This document shows positions 17,983 through 26,506 of a stretch of DNA of 64,000 nucleotides, piece after piece. Source of the stretch: Pseudobacter sp. GTDB lineage: Bacteria; Bacteroidota; Bacteroidia; Chitinophagales; Chitinophagaceae. The DNA is taken from contig JAFIGX010000026.1 in NCBI GenBank assembly GCA_017849455.1, positions 1-64,000 of the forward strand, in the 5' to 3' direction. Numbering within the stretch: the stretch's first letter is position 1; each line of letters begins with the position of its first letter. The position numbers and the translations under genes were made by a program. A model generated the notes under the pieces. The model saw only the letters and a program-made list of their open reading frames with translations, did not search any database and was not told the DNA's origin.

Positions 17983-19140
17983 ATGAACTTAAATGATGAA
18001 CGCTATTTCGAATTGGCCGAAAAATGGCTGAATGGCACTATTACCCCGGAAGAAGAGGAAGAATATGCCAGGTGGTATAATTCGCTGGGCCCTGATAATG
18101 TCCTGGAGATACCTGTTGAGCATGCCGTGGATAGGGAAGCCTATCGAAAGAAGATATTGCAGCAAATCAACCGGAAGAGGAGAGGAGGCAGTCGCCTCCG
18201 GAAAAGAAGATATGGTACGATTACGACAGTAATACTGATCCTATGCTCCGGGATATACCTGTATGTTCACAGGCTCTCTTCACCCCGGCAATCCCTTACG
18301 GGCCGCACACAGGTTGAAAGTATCGAAGCCGATATCAGGCCCGGGACCCAGGGGGCCGTACTCACCCTGTCGGATGGACATACCATTGTATTGGATACAG
18401 CCGGCAACGGAAGCCTGGCCAGGACTGCAGGAGCGAACATTGTCAAATCAGAAAGCAGTGTATCCTTCTATGCCTCCAGGAGCGGCACTCCATACACTCC
18501 CGAATATAACCTGCTGATGACGCCGAGAGGGCGGCAACAGCAACTGGTACTGGCAGACGGCACAAAGGTTTGGCTGAATGCCGGCAGCTCGATCAGGTTC
18601 CCCAGCGCTTTCACTGGTAAAGAGCGGGCCGTGATCATTAAAGGCGAAGCTTATTTCGAGGTGGTCAAAAATCCACTTCAGCCTTTTGTAGTTCAGGTAA
18701 ACGATGCTTCTGTTGAAGTATTGGGGACCCATTTCAATGTGATGGCCTATGAAAATGAACCTGCCATGGAGACCACCCTGCTGGAAGGCGCTGTGAAATT
18801 GAGGAGTGGGGAGAAGACCCTGTTGCTGAAGCCGGGCCAGCAGAGCCGTTTGCTGGCAGACGGTGACCTCAGGCTGGTCAGCAATGCAGATGTGGAACTG
18901 GCCATTGCTTGGAAGAATGGAATGCAGGCTTATGACAGATCGGATTTGAAAGCTATCATGCGACAGGTGGAAAGATGGTATGATGTGGATGTTGAATATC
19001 AGGGAGAGATCCCGGTGCGTACTTTCAGTGGTGAAATACCGAGGAACGCAAACCTCTCGGAACTGCTGGGCCTGTTCAAAGCAGCGAATATTCATTTTTC
19101 CATTGATGCAGATAGAAAGAAATTAACGGTAATGCCGTGA
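17983..19140 (+). CDS. FecR family anti-sigma factor
   Basis: A 385-residue single-pass inner-membrane regulator. A cytoplasmic N-terminal anti-sigma helical part covers about residues 1-75. One membrane segment lies at about 77-96 (ITTVILILCSGIYLYVH), preceded by a KRRR-rich stretch. The FecR periplasmic domain (about 180-285) contains LADGTKVWLNAGSSIRFPS and GEAYFEV. The C-terminal DUF4974/STN-like domain (about 315-385) includes FSGEIPRNANLSELL. The protein receives the signal from the STN domain of the SusC encoded 40 bases downstream and controls the ECF sigma factor encoded upstream. Domain order and length are normal for the family. Confidence 0.93.
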   Translation: MNLNDERYFELAEKWLNGTITPEEEEEYARWYNSLGPDNVLEIPVEHAVDREAYRKKILQQINRKRRGGSRLRKRRYGTITTVILILCSGIYLYVHRLSSPRQSLTGRTQVESIEADIRPGTQGAVLTLSDGHTIVLDTAGNGSLARTAGANIVKSESSVSFYASRSGTPYTPEYNLLMTPRGRQQQLVLADGTKVWLNAGSSIRFPSAFTGKERAVIIKGEAYFEVVKNPLQPFVVQVNDASVEVLGTHFNVMAYENEPAMETTLLEGAVKLRSGEKTLLLKPGQQSRLLADGDLRLVSNADVELAIAWKNGMQAYDRSDLKAIMRQVERWYDVDVEYQGEIPVRTFSGEIPRNANLSELLGLFKAANIHFSIDADRKKLTVMP

Positions 19141-19180
19141 AGATAACCGACCTTTTTCAATCACCAAATCAGCCAAAATT

Positions 19181-22100
19181 ATGAAATTGATTGCTTGCCG
19201 GAAGGCTTCGCTTTCGTGTATCCCTAAACGATGTCAGCTCCATGCAAAAACGTTTTTGGTTACCAAGCTGACGGCTTTTTTATTGTTAGTGGCCTGTGTG
19301 CAGATCCAGGCTACCGGGCTTGCCCAGAACATTACTCTTTCCGAACAGAATGCTCCATTGAAAAAGGTGTTAAAGGAGATCAGGAAACAGTGCGGGTATT
19401 CGTTTTTCTATGAGGACGAGATATTGCAGAAAAGCCGTCCGGTGAGTGTAAGTATCCGGAATCAACCGCTGGAGCTGGTGCTTGCCATGATCTTCGAACA
19501 ACAGCCCCTGTCCTTCGAGATCCATGGCAGGGTCGTTGCAATAAAGGAAAAAAGAGAAAAGAGAGCTGCTGAAATGGACCAGCCCCTTGCTCCTTTACCG
19601 ATCCGCGTGTCCGGTGTGGTGAAAGATGAGGACGGCCTTCCCCTGGAAGGCGCTTCCGTCAACATTAAAAACGGGACAGGCACCGCAGTTTCAGGAGCGG
19701 ACGGCAAATTTGAGATTGAAGTTCCCGATGAAAGCGCTGTGCTCGTGTTCAGTTTTGTAGGATACACCCGGAAAGAGGTGCCTGTCGGCAATAGCAGGAA
19801 TTTAACCGTCGTCCTTTCAAGGTCTGTGTTACAGATGGAACAACTGGTGGTGATCGGGTATGGTTCTCAACGGAAACGAGACCTGACAGGAACGATCACC
19901 TCGGTAAAAGGGGAGGAACTGGCGCGGATGCCTAATACAAATCCTGTGGCTTCATTGCAGGGGAAAGTGGCAGGTTTAACGGTAGTTAACAGTGGCCGTG
20001 CAGGTAGTTCGCCCACAGTCAGGATACGGGGTGTCAACAGTACAAATAATACAGACCCTCTTTATGTAGTGGATGGGGTATTCCAGACGAATATCGATTA
20101 CCTGAATCCTGCCGATATTGAAAATATTGAAGTTCTGAGAGATCCGTCCTCCATTGCCATCTTTGGATTGCAGGGTGGTAACGGGGTAATTATCGTCACT
20201 ACAAAAAGAGCAGCAAAAGGTCAGACCAATGTTAGTTTTCAAAGCTCGGTAGGCGTTCAAAAGGTGAACAACAAAATTGAGGTGACAGACGCCGAAGGCT
20301 TCAAAAAATTATATTCGGCCCAACTCGCCAATTTGAATGCTGCCCCTTTCGATTACACGAACTATACGGCGAATACGAACTGGCAAAACCTGATCTTCCG
20401 GAGCGCCGTGATCAATACCAATAGCCTAACGGTGACCAACAGTGGAGAAAAGAGCACCACCCTGTTCACCCTGGGATATAATAATCAGGAGGGCGTGTTG
20501 AAATACGATCGTTATCAGAAGTTCATCGCAAGGCTGAATGAGGAGATAAGGATCTCAAATAATATCAAGGTGGGCGGCGATATCACCGGGTTTCACTGGA
20601 TACAGGATGCGCCCGATGTCAGTGCATTGAATTACGCCTTATGGGCGGCGCCTATTGTTCCCATCAAGGCGGCCGAAGGGCTTTATTACAGGATGCCTTC
20701 CTTCCAAAGGGCCCAGATCGCCAACCCGGTAGCGCGGATAGATCAGTCTACCGGTCATGCAGTGAACAAAGGCTACCGCGTAGTGGGAAGCATTTTCGGG
20801 GAAGTGAAATTTTTACACAACTTCACCTTCCGCTCTTCTTTCTATACTGACCTCGGCTTTAATAATAACAGAAGCTATACGCCACTTCCCTATAGCTATA
20901 TCAACCTGGGTGAAGGCGCCACCAAAACAGATACCACCTTCGACCAGTTTGCAAAGACCAGTGTGAGCCAGGCCCAGGCTGAGTATCGCAAATATCAACA
21001 AGACCACACGCTTACTTTCCAGAAGAATTTTGACCAGCACCGGATCACCGCAGTGGTTGGTTTTACCAGCTTGTTCCAGGCAAATACTACATTGTCGGGA
21101 ACCCGGAGAGACACCACGCTCAATGTGCCCGATGATCCCAGGTACTGGTACCTGAACATTGTGAATGCCAATAACCCGATCAATAACAGCGGAGCTGGCG
21201 GGGAAGAAGCCTATATGTCTGTTTTTGGCCGTGTTAATTATTCATTCGCCAATAAGTACCTGGTAAACCTCAGCTTCAGGAGGGATGGAAGCTCGAAGTT
21301 CGCACCAGCCAACCGTTGGGGTAATTTCGGAAGCGTGGGACTGGGATGGGTGGTCAGCGAAGAGAAATTCTTTGAAAAGATTAAAGGCGTTGATTTTCTG
21401 AAGCTCCGCGGCGCCTGGGGAACAGTGGGTAGCGCCCTGGGGTTGGGAACTAATCTCTATTTACCGGCACTCAACTCCTCCAATACGGCTGTTTTTGGTG
21501 ATAATGTTTATACTTCCGTGGTCCCCGCCTATGTACCTGATCCCAATCTTCATTGGGAGGTGGTAAGAGGATTGGACATTGGATTGGATGCCCGCTTCCT
21601 CAACAACAGGCTGAGCACAGAACTTACATTCTACGACAGAACTACAAAAGACATTCTTACAACCCTCACCCTGCCTGGAACTGCCGGTAATTATTCCTAC
21701 AGGACCAACCTGGGGACCATTACCAACAAAGGCATTGAAGTTAGCCTTGGCTGGAACGACCGGGTCGGACAGGATTTTACCTACAGCCTTTCAGCCAATG
21801 TCAGCTACAATGATAACAAGGTTGTTTCCATTGGGGATAATTTCGACTTCGAGATATTGGGGAATGGCGGCGTGAATAAAACAGTGACAGGATCATCTAT
21901 CGGATATTTTTATGGGTATAAACAGACAGGTATTTATCAAACAGTAGCTCAGCTCGACAAAACACCGGCTTTCAGCAACTCTTTACCGGGCGATATTGCT
22001 TATGCGGATGTGAACGGAGATAAGGTGATCGATTCGAAAGACCGGACCTATCTCGGAACTCCTTTCCCCCCATATAATTTCGGCTTCAACTTTTCTTTGG

Positions 22101-22549
22101 GTTATAAAGGTTTTGATTTCCTCTTCGAAGGACAGGGTGTTGCAGGCAATAAGATCTACACGGAACGGCGTACACAAAACTTTGCCGTCCTCAACTATGA
22201 AAGGAACCGCCTGAATGCCTGGACATCCGCAGGAAGCACCAATGTGGAACCAATACTGGATAATACCCGCGCCAATAATTTCCTGTTCAGCACTTATTTC
22301 CTGGAGCCCGGTGATTATTTCAGGATACGTACGGTCCAGTTGGGGTATAACTTCCCAAAGCGCCTGCTGGGCAAGACCGGTATCAGGAATCTTCGCATAT
22401 ACGTGAGCGGTCAGAATATCGCCACCTTCACGAAAGCGACCGGCTATACTCCGGAGGTGTCTCTTTCCAACCCGATAGCCAGTGGCTCCGACAACGGAAC
22501 GTACCCGGTACCGGCTGTGTATTCAGTAGGACTGCATCTAAATTTTTAA
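19181..22549 (+). CDS. SusC/RagA family TonB-linked outer-membrane transporter with STN domain
   Basis: A 1122-residue TonB-dependent transporter. A long N-terminal signal region (about 1-48) precedes a secretin/TonB short N-terminal (STN) domain (about 50-125), which contacts FecR. A carboxypeptidase-regulatory-like domain follows (about 137-215, VSGVVKDEDGLPLEGASVNI), then a plug with the SusC signature (DPLYVVDGVF ... GNGVIIVTTK, about 295-350), and a 22-strand barrel to the C-terminal LHLNF. The transporter imports oligosaccharides bound by the SusD lipoprotein encoded 18 bases downstream. The STN domain implies auto-induction through FecR and the sigma factor. The downstream GH144 enzyme suggests beta-1,2-gluco-oligosaccharides as cargo; this part is inference. 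Confidence 0.95.
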   Translation: MKLIACRKASLSCIPKRCQLHAKTFLVTKLTAFLLLVACVQIQATGLAQNITLSEQNAPLKKVLKEIRKQCGYSFFYEDEILQKSRPVSVSIRNQPLELVLAMIFEQQPLSFEIHGRVVAIKEKREKRAAEMDQPLAPLPIRVSGVVKDEDGLPLEGASVNIKNGTGTAVSGADGKFEIEVPDESAVLVFSFVGYTRKEVPVGNSRNLTVVLSRSVLQMEQLVVIGYGSQRKRDLTGTITSVKGEELARMPNTNPVASLQGKVAGLTVVNSGRAGSSPTVRIRGVNSTNNTDPLYVVDGVFQTNIDYLNPADIENIEVLRDPSSIAIFGLQGGNGVIIVTTKRAAKGQTNVSFQSSVGVQKVNNKIEVTDAEGFKKLYSAQLANLNAAPFDYTNYTANTNWQNLIFRSAVINTNSLTVTNSGEKSTTLFTLGYNNQEGVLKYDRYQKFIARLNEEIRISNNIKVGGDITGFHWIQDAPDVSALNYALWAAPIVPIKAAEGLYYRMPSFQRAQIANPVARIDQSTGHAVNKGYRVVGSIFGEVKFLHNFTFRSSFYTDLGFNNNRSYTPLPYSYINLGEGATKTDTTFDQFAKTSVSQAQAEYRKYQQDHTLTFQKNFDQHRITAVVGFTSLFQANTTLSGTRRDTTLNVPDDPRYWYLNIVNANNPINNSGAGGEEAYMSVFGRVNYSFANKYLVNLSFRRDGSSKFAPANRWGNFGSVGLGWVVSEEKFFEKIKGVDFLKLRGAWGTVGSALGLGTNLYLPALNSSNTAVFGDNVYTSVVPAYVPDPNLHWEVVRGLDIGLDARFLNNRLSTELTFYDRTTKDILTTLTLPGTAGNYSYRTNLGTITNKGIEVSLGWNDRVGQDFTYSLSANVSYNDNKVVSIGDNFDFEILGNGGVNKTVTGSSIGYFYGYKQTGIYQTVAQLDKTPAFSNSLPGDIAYADVNGDKVIDSKDRTYLGTPFPPYNFGFNFSLGYKGFDFLFEGQGVAGNKIYTERRTQNFAVLNYERNRLNAWTSAGSTNVEPILDNTRANNFLFSTYFLEPGDYFRIRTVQLGYNFPKRLLGKTGIRNLRIYVSGQNIATFTKATGYTPEVSLSNPIASGSDNGTYPVPAVYSVGLHLNF

Positions 22550-22567
22550 CCTTACTAAGAGAAGAAA

Positions 22568-24109
22568 ATGAAAACATTCATAATAAATACTTTCCAGTTC
22601 AAGCATTCCCTGGTCATCGGGCTCAGTGTGATCACGCTGGCAGCCTGCAAAAAGGATTTCCTTGACCGCCAACCACAAGGTCAATATACCAGGGAGGACT
22701 ATCCCTATCCAGGTGGCTCCGGCCCCTACGATACCTATCTGAATGGAGCCTATTCAGAACTCAGGTCATTCAATGTGCATAGCCAATCTTTCATTGCGGC
22801 AACCAGTATACGAAGTGATGATGCCGACAAGGGAAGCATACCGGCTGATGGAGGCGCTAATGCCATCGATATGGATAATTTCCCGGTCTCTCCGTCCAAC
22901 GGTTTTGCCAATACGTTATGGCTTGGGTATTACAGTCTCATTAATAAAGCCAATATTGTCCTCGACCAGATACAGCATAACAATGCCATCGTAGCGGATG
23001 CCGCTCAGAAGGCGAAGGCAGAAGGTGAGGCAAAATTCCTGCGGGCCTATGGTTACTTTATGCTGGTACGTCTGTTTGGGCGGGTGCCACTGATCGATAC
23101 CGTTGCCAGCACTGTATCTCAAAGTAATATTCCACAAAGTACGCCGGCGGCGATTTATGCCTTTATCGAAAAAGACCTTCAACTGGCGGCTGCCAACCTT
23201 CCCCTGAACTGGGACCCCACCAAATTTCCCGGCCGCCTGACCAGTGGAGCCGCCAATGGTTTGCTGGCTAAGGTTTACCTCACACAGAAAAAATGGAGCC
23301 AGGCAATGGCCACAGCTTCAATAGTGATGAACTCAGGGCAGTATGATCTTTCAACTACCTACGACAGGATATTCAGGGAGGAAGGGGAGAACAGCAAAGA
23401 ATCGGTCTTTGAAGTACAGGCCACGGCCAGTGCTGCCATCCCCACTGCCAATGGCGTTCAATATGCACAGATCCAGGGTGTCAGGGGAACCGGCTCGTGG
23501 GACCTCGGATGGGGTTGGAATACGCCAACCGTCCAGTTGGAAGCTGCTTATGAGACCGGCGACCCAAGAAAGGGAAGGACTATCCTGTACACCAGTACCG
23601 CTACTACCACTTATCAAACCATCTATGGAGAAAATATCCCTGCAGGATTACCCAATCCGAGATATAATAATAAGGTATACACGAATCCTGCCATCCGTTC
23701 CGCTATCGGCAACCGCTTTGGCTACTGGTTCAACCTGCGCGTTCTTCGCTATGCCGATGTGGTGCTGATGTATGCAGAAGCCGCCAATGAGGTAAATAAT
23801 GCCCCAGAGGCACTCGGTAAGCTGGAAATGGTCCGTGCAAGAGCGAGGGGGGGCAATAATTCAATCCTGCCAAAGGTGACCACTACCGACCAGGCCCTGC
23901 TCCGGGAAGCCATTCGTCATGAACGCCGTATCGAGCTGGCTATGGAGCATGACCGCTTCTTTGACCTGGTGCGCTGGGAAATTGCAGGAGCAACCATGCA
24001 GGCAGCCGGTAAAACCAACTTCGACGAAAGACGTGATGTACTACTGCCTATTCCGCAAACCCAGATCGACCTGAGCCGCGGAGTCCTGACCCAAAACAAC
24101 GGATATTGA
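22568..24109 (+). CDS. SusD/RagB family nutrient-binding outer-membrane lipoprotein
   Basis: A 513-residue lipoprotein with lipobox LAAC (Cys27) followed by KKDFLDRQPQG, the classic start of mature SusD proteins. An N-terminal SusD-like domain and a C-terminal RagB/SusD domain are present, with TPR-like helices such as EGEAKFLRAYGYFMLVRLFG (about 153-172) and RHERRIELAMEHDRFFDLVRW near the end. The protein caps the SusC barrel and captures glycan at the cell surface. It is in one operon with susC and the two lipoprotein genes that follow. The substrate cannot be read from SusD itself. Confidence 0.95.
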   Translation: MKTFIINTFQFKHSLVIGLSVITLAACKKDFLDRQPQGQYTREDYPYPGGSGPYDTYLNGAYSELRSFNVHSQSFIAATSIRSDDADKGSIPADGGANAIDMDNFPVSPSNGFANTLWLGYYSLINKANIVLDQIQHNNAIVADAAQKAKAEGEAKFLRAYGYFMLVRLFGRVPLIDTVASTVSQSNIPQSTPAAIYAFIEKDLQLAAANLPLNWDPTKFPGRLTSGAANGLLAKVYLTQKKWSQAMATASIVMNSGQYDLSTTYDRIFREEGENSKESVFEVQATASAAIPTANGVQYAQIQGVRGTGSWDLGWGWNTPTVQLEAAYETGDPRKGRTILYTSTATTTYQTIYGENIPAGLPNPRYNNKVYTNPAIRSAIGNRFGYWFNLRVLRYADVVLMYAEAANEVNNAPEALGKLEMVRARARGGNNSILPKVTTTDQALLREAIRHERRIELAMEHDRFFDLVRWEIAGATMQAAGKTNFDERRDVLLPIPQTQIDLSRGVLTQNNGY

Positions 24110-24131
24110 TTGTTCATCCAAAAAATTTAAC

Positions 24132-25019
24132 ATGAAACGTTCATTGAATATAGGTTCAAGTGTGGTTTGCCTGGCCACTATACTGATAGCAGGGTATTCC
24201 TGCAAAAAGGATGGCAATCCAAATAAATTGCCTGGGGTTTCACCCAAAGATTATGAAGGCAAAGTCGATGGGTATAACAGTTCCGAAGAAATATTTCCAT
24301 CCAAACTGATCGCCTACTGGAGCTTCGATGATACCAAAAATGAAAAACTCCGTGGTACTGCGCCTTCGCAGACAAAGAATGATGCGATCGTTGACGGAGG
24401 CGTTAGAGGCAAAGCCTTATCCCTGAATGCCGGATACCTGTATTTCGCTACCCAGTTAGCACCATTCAAGACCGATTCCTTGAAAAGCTGGTCGATCAGT
24501 GTTTGGATAAAGATCCTGAATAACGGCTCCAAAAAGACCATGCTCTTCCAACTGGCAAGGCCGGGAATATTTACAGGCAATATCAATTTTATATTGAACA
24601 CCCATTCCTTTCCTGCTTCCAATACAGATGTACTGAAGATACAGCCTACATTTGCCACGGTTGGTGGCGGTACACAGGACAACCTCAACAATAACCTTTC
24701 TCCCAAGATCGGCATGGACAAATGGACACATCTCGTGCTGACTTATAATTATTCCACGGGCGTGTTCGATATATGGGCTGATGGTGTGAAAGTAGGAGGG
24801 TTTCCCAACAGAGGTACAGGCAACAATTTATTCAAGGCTTACGAACCCAATGAGGTGATCATCGGTTCCAATTATAATGGTATACCTGGCAAAGAAGTGA
24901 GCAGTGATGTCAGCTTTGCCCCGATGACGGGCCAGATCGATGAGATCAGGATCTTTAATATTGCGCTGCCCGATGCCCATATCAAAGCGCTCTTCAATCT
25001 CGGTAAAGCAAATAAATGA
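24132..25019 (+). CDS. LamG-like (concanavalin A fold) surface lipoprotein
   Basis: A 295-residue lipoprotein (lipobox GYSC, Cys24, followed by KKDG). After a short linker, a single LamG/concanavalin A-like domain occupies about 57-293. It begins LIAYWSFDDTKNEKLRG and ends GQIDEIRIFNIALPDAHIKAL, both typical edges of this fold. No catalytic acid pair of a known laminarinase type is evident. By position, directly after susD and before the glucanase, it is most likely a surface glycan-binding protein of the locus; a hydrolase role is less likely. Gaps are 22 bases to susD and 30 to the GH144 gene. Confidence 0.85.
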   Translation: MKRSLNIGSSVVCLATILIAGYSCKKDGNPNKLPGVSPKDYEGKVDGYNSSEEIFPSKLIAYWSFDDTKNEKLRGTAPSQTKNDAIVDGGVRGKALSLNAGYLYFATQLAPFKTDSLKSWSISVWIKILNNGSKKTMLFQLARPGIFTGNINFILNTHSFPASNTDVLKIQPTFATVGGGTQDNLNNNLSPKIGMDKWTHLVLTYNYSTGVFDIWADGVKVGGFPNRGTGNNLFKAYEPNEVIIGSNYNGIPGKEVSSDVSFAPMTGQIDEIRIFNIALPDAHIKALFNLGKANK

Positions 25020-25049
25020 CTTTAGTATATCCACCTGTAAATACCATTC

Positions 25050-26387
25050 ATGAAAACCATATTGATTTCAATCGCTTCTTTTGTTCTCATCTCTTGCAGC
25101 TCAAACAAAAAAATAGCGAAGCATACCGTCCAATTCGATCCTGCCGATGAAACCATTTTCAATGAAGTGCAGCGGGCCACCTTTCAGTACTTCTGGCAGG
25201 GTGCGGAACCTACCAGTGGACTGGCAAGGGAGCGTGTTCACCTCGATAGTATTTATCCCCACAACGATCAGGACGTTGTAACATCGGGTGGCAGCGGCTT
25301 TGGCGTGATGGCAATACTGGTGGGAATCGAGAGAGGGTTTATTACGAGGAAAAGCGGGCTCGAAAGACTGGAGCGTGTACTCGGTTTTCTTGAAACCGCC
25401 GACCGTTTCCACGGCGCATGGCCACATTGGTGGAATGGAAAAACCGGAAAGGTTAAACCCTTTGGTCAAAAAGATAACGGAGGCGACCTGGTTGAAACAT
25501 CTTTCATGGTACAGGGATTGCTCTGCGCACGGCAATATTTTCAAAAAGGGAATGCCAGGGAAAAAGCACTGGCTAAGCGGATCGATCAGCTTTGGCGCGA
25601 AGTGGAGTTCGACTGGTACAGGAACGGAAAAAATGTGCTCTACTGGCACTGGAGCCCCAATTACGGATGGGCAAAGAACTTCGCTGTCAGCGGCTATAAT
25701 GAATGTTTGGTCATGTACGTCCTGGCGGCCTCATCACCTACGCACGGTGTCCCTACCGAAGTATATCACGAAGGATGGGCAAGAAATGGCGCTATCAGGC
25801 ATACGACTACCAGGTATGAGTATACGCTTCAACTTAAACACAATGGCGCGGAGGAATATGGCGGGCCTCTTTTCTGGTCGCACTATTCCTATCTCGGCCT
25901 CGATCCCCGGAAGCTGAAGGACAGGTATGCCGATTACTGGCAGGAAAATACCAGTCAGGCTATGATCAATTATAACTGGTGCGTGGAAAATTCCAATCAT
26001 TGCAAGGGGTATGGTCCCGATAGTTGGGGGCTCACCTCAAGTTATTCGGTAAAGGGATATGCCGGACATGCGCCAGGACCGGCGAGGGACCGCTGTGTTA
26101 TCTCCCCCACGGCCGCACTTTCTTCCATGCCGTATACTCCTGAACAATCCATGAAGGCCATGAGGCACTGGTACCGGGACATGAAGGGCAGCCTGTGGGG
26201 AACTTATGGCTTCTTCGATGCCTTCAGCGAATCGGAGAACTGGTTCCCGAAAAGATACCTGGCTATCGATGAGGGCCCCATCGTGGTGATGATGGAAAAT
26301 TACCGTAGCGGCCTGCTTTGGAACTTATTCATGAGTTGTCCTGAAGTCCAGCAAGGATTGAAAAAACTGGGCTTCGAAAGCTGGTAG
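25050..26387 (+). CDS. GH144-type glucoamylase-like lipoprotein, candidate endo-beta-1,2-glucanase
   Basis: A 445-residue lipoprotein (lipobox LISC, Cys16) matching the glycoamylase-like domain family along its length: YFWQGAEPTSGLARER near 47, the HWWNG region, and a GYGPDSWGLTSSYS block near 330. Acidic residues D146, E149 (DLVE) and E218 (YNEC) have the same 3 and 69 residue spacing that I recall for D139/E142/E211 of the Chitinophaga endo-beta-1,2-glucanase that founded GH144. The enzyme should cut linear or cyclic beta-1,2-glucan to sophoro-oligosaccharides at the cell surface or in the periplasm. It is the last gene of the susCD operon. No beta-glucosidase (GH3) or sophorose phosphorylase gene is in the window. 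Confidence 0.85.
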   Translation: MKTILISIASFVLISCSSNKKIAKHTVQFDPADETIFNEVQRATFQYFWQGAEPTSGLARERVHLDSIYPHNDQDVVTSGGSGFGVMAILVGIERGFITRKSGLERLERVLGFLETADRFHGAWPHWWNGKTGKVKPFGQKDNGGDLVETSFMVQGLLCARQYFQKGNAREKALAKRIDQLWREVEFDWYRNGKNVLYWHWSPNYGWAKNFAVSGYNECLVMYVLAASSPTHGVPTEVYHEGWARNGAIRHTTTRYEYTLQLKHNGAEEYGGPLFWSHYSYLGLDPRKLKDRYADYWQENTSQAMINYNWCVENSNHCKGYGPDSWGLTSSYSVKGYAGHAPGPARDRCVISPTAALSSMPYTPEQSMKAMRHWYRDMKGSLWGTYGFFDAFSESENWFPKRYLAIDEGPIVVMMENYRSGLLWNLFMSCPEVQQGLKKLGFESW

Positions 26388-26388
26388 G

Positions 26389-26456
26389 ATACCACAAAGG
26401 CACGAAGGCTCAAAGAAAATGAAGTATTTCTTTGAGCCTTCGTGCCTTTGTGGTAT
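26389..26456. repeat. Perfect 30-bp palindrome between convergent genes
   Basis: The arms 26389-26418 and 26427-26456 are exact reverse complements around an 8-base loop (ATGAAGTA). Each arm has the form ATACCACAAAGG...CTCAAAGAAA. The palindrome begins two bases after the GH144 stop codon and lies 50 bases beyond the end of the convergent M56 gene, so it is well placed to end transcription from both sides. The CACAAAGGCACGAAGG-type sequence looks like a dispersed repeat, but only one copy is in this window. Confidence 0.85.
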
Positions 26457-26506
26457 ACCATCTCACAACCTGAAAGGTCGCAGTATCAATAAATGGCTTT
26501 GAAAAA

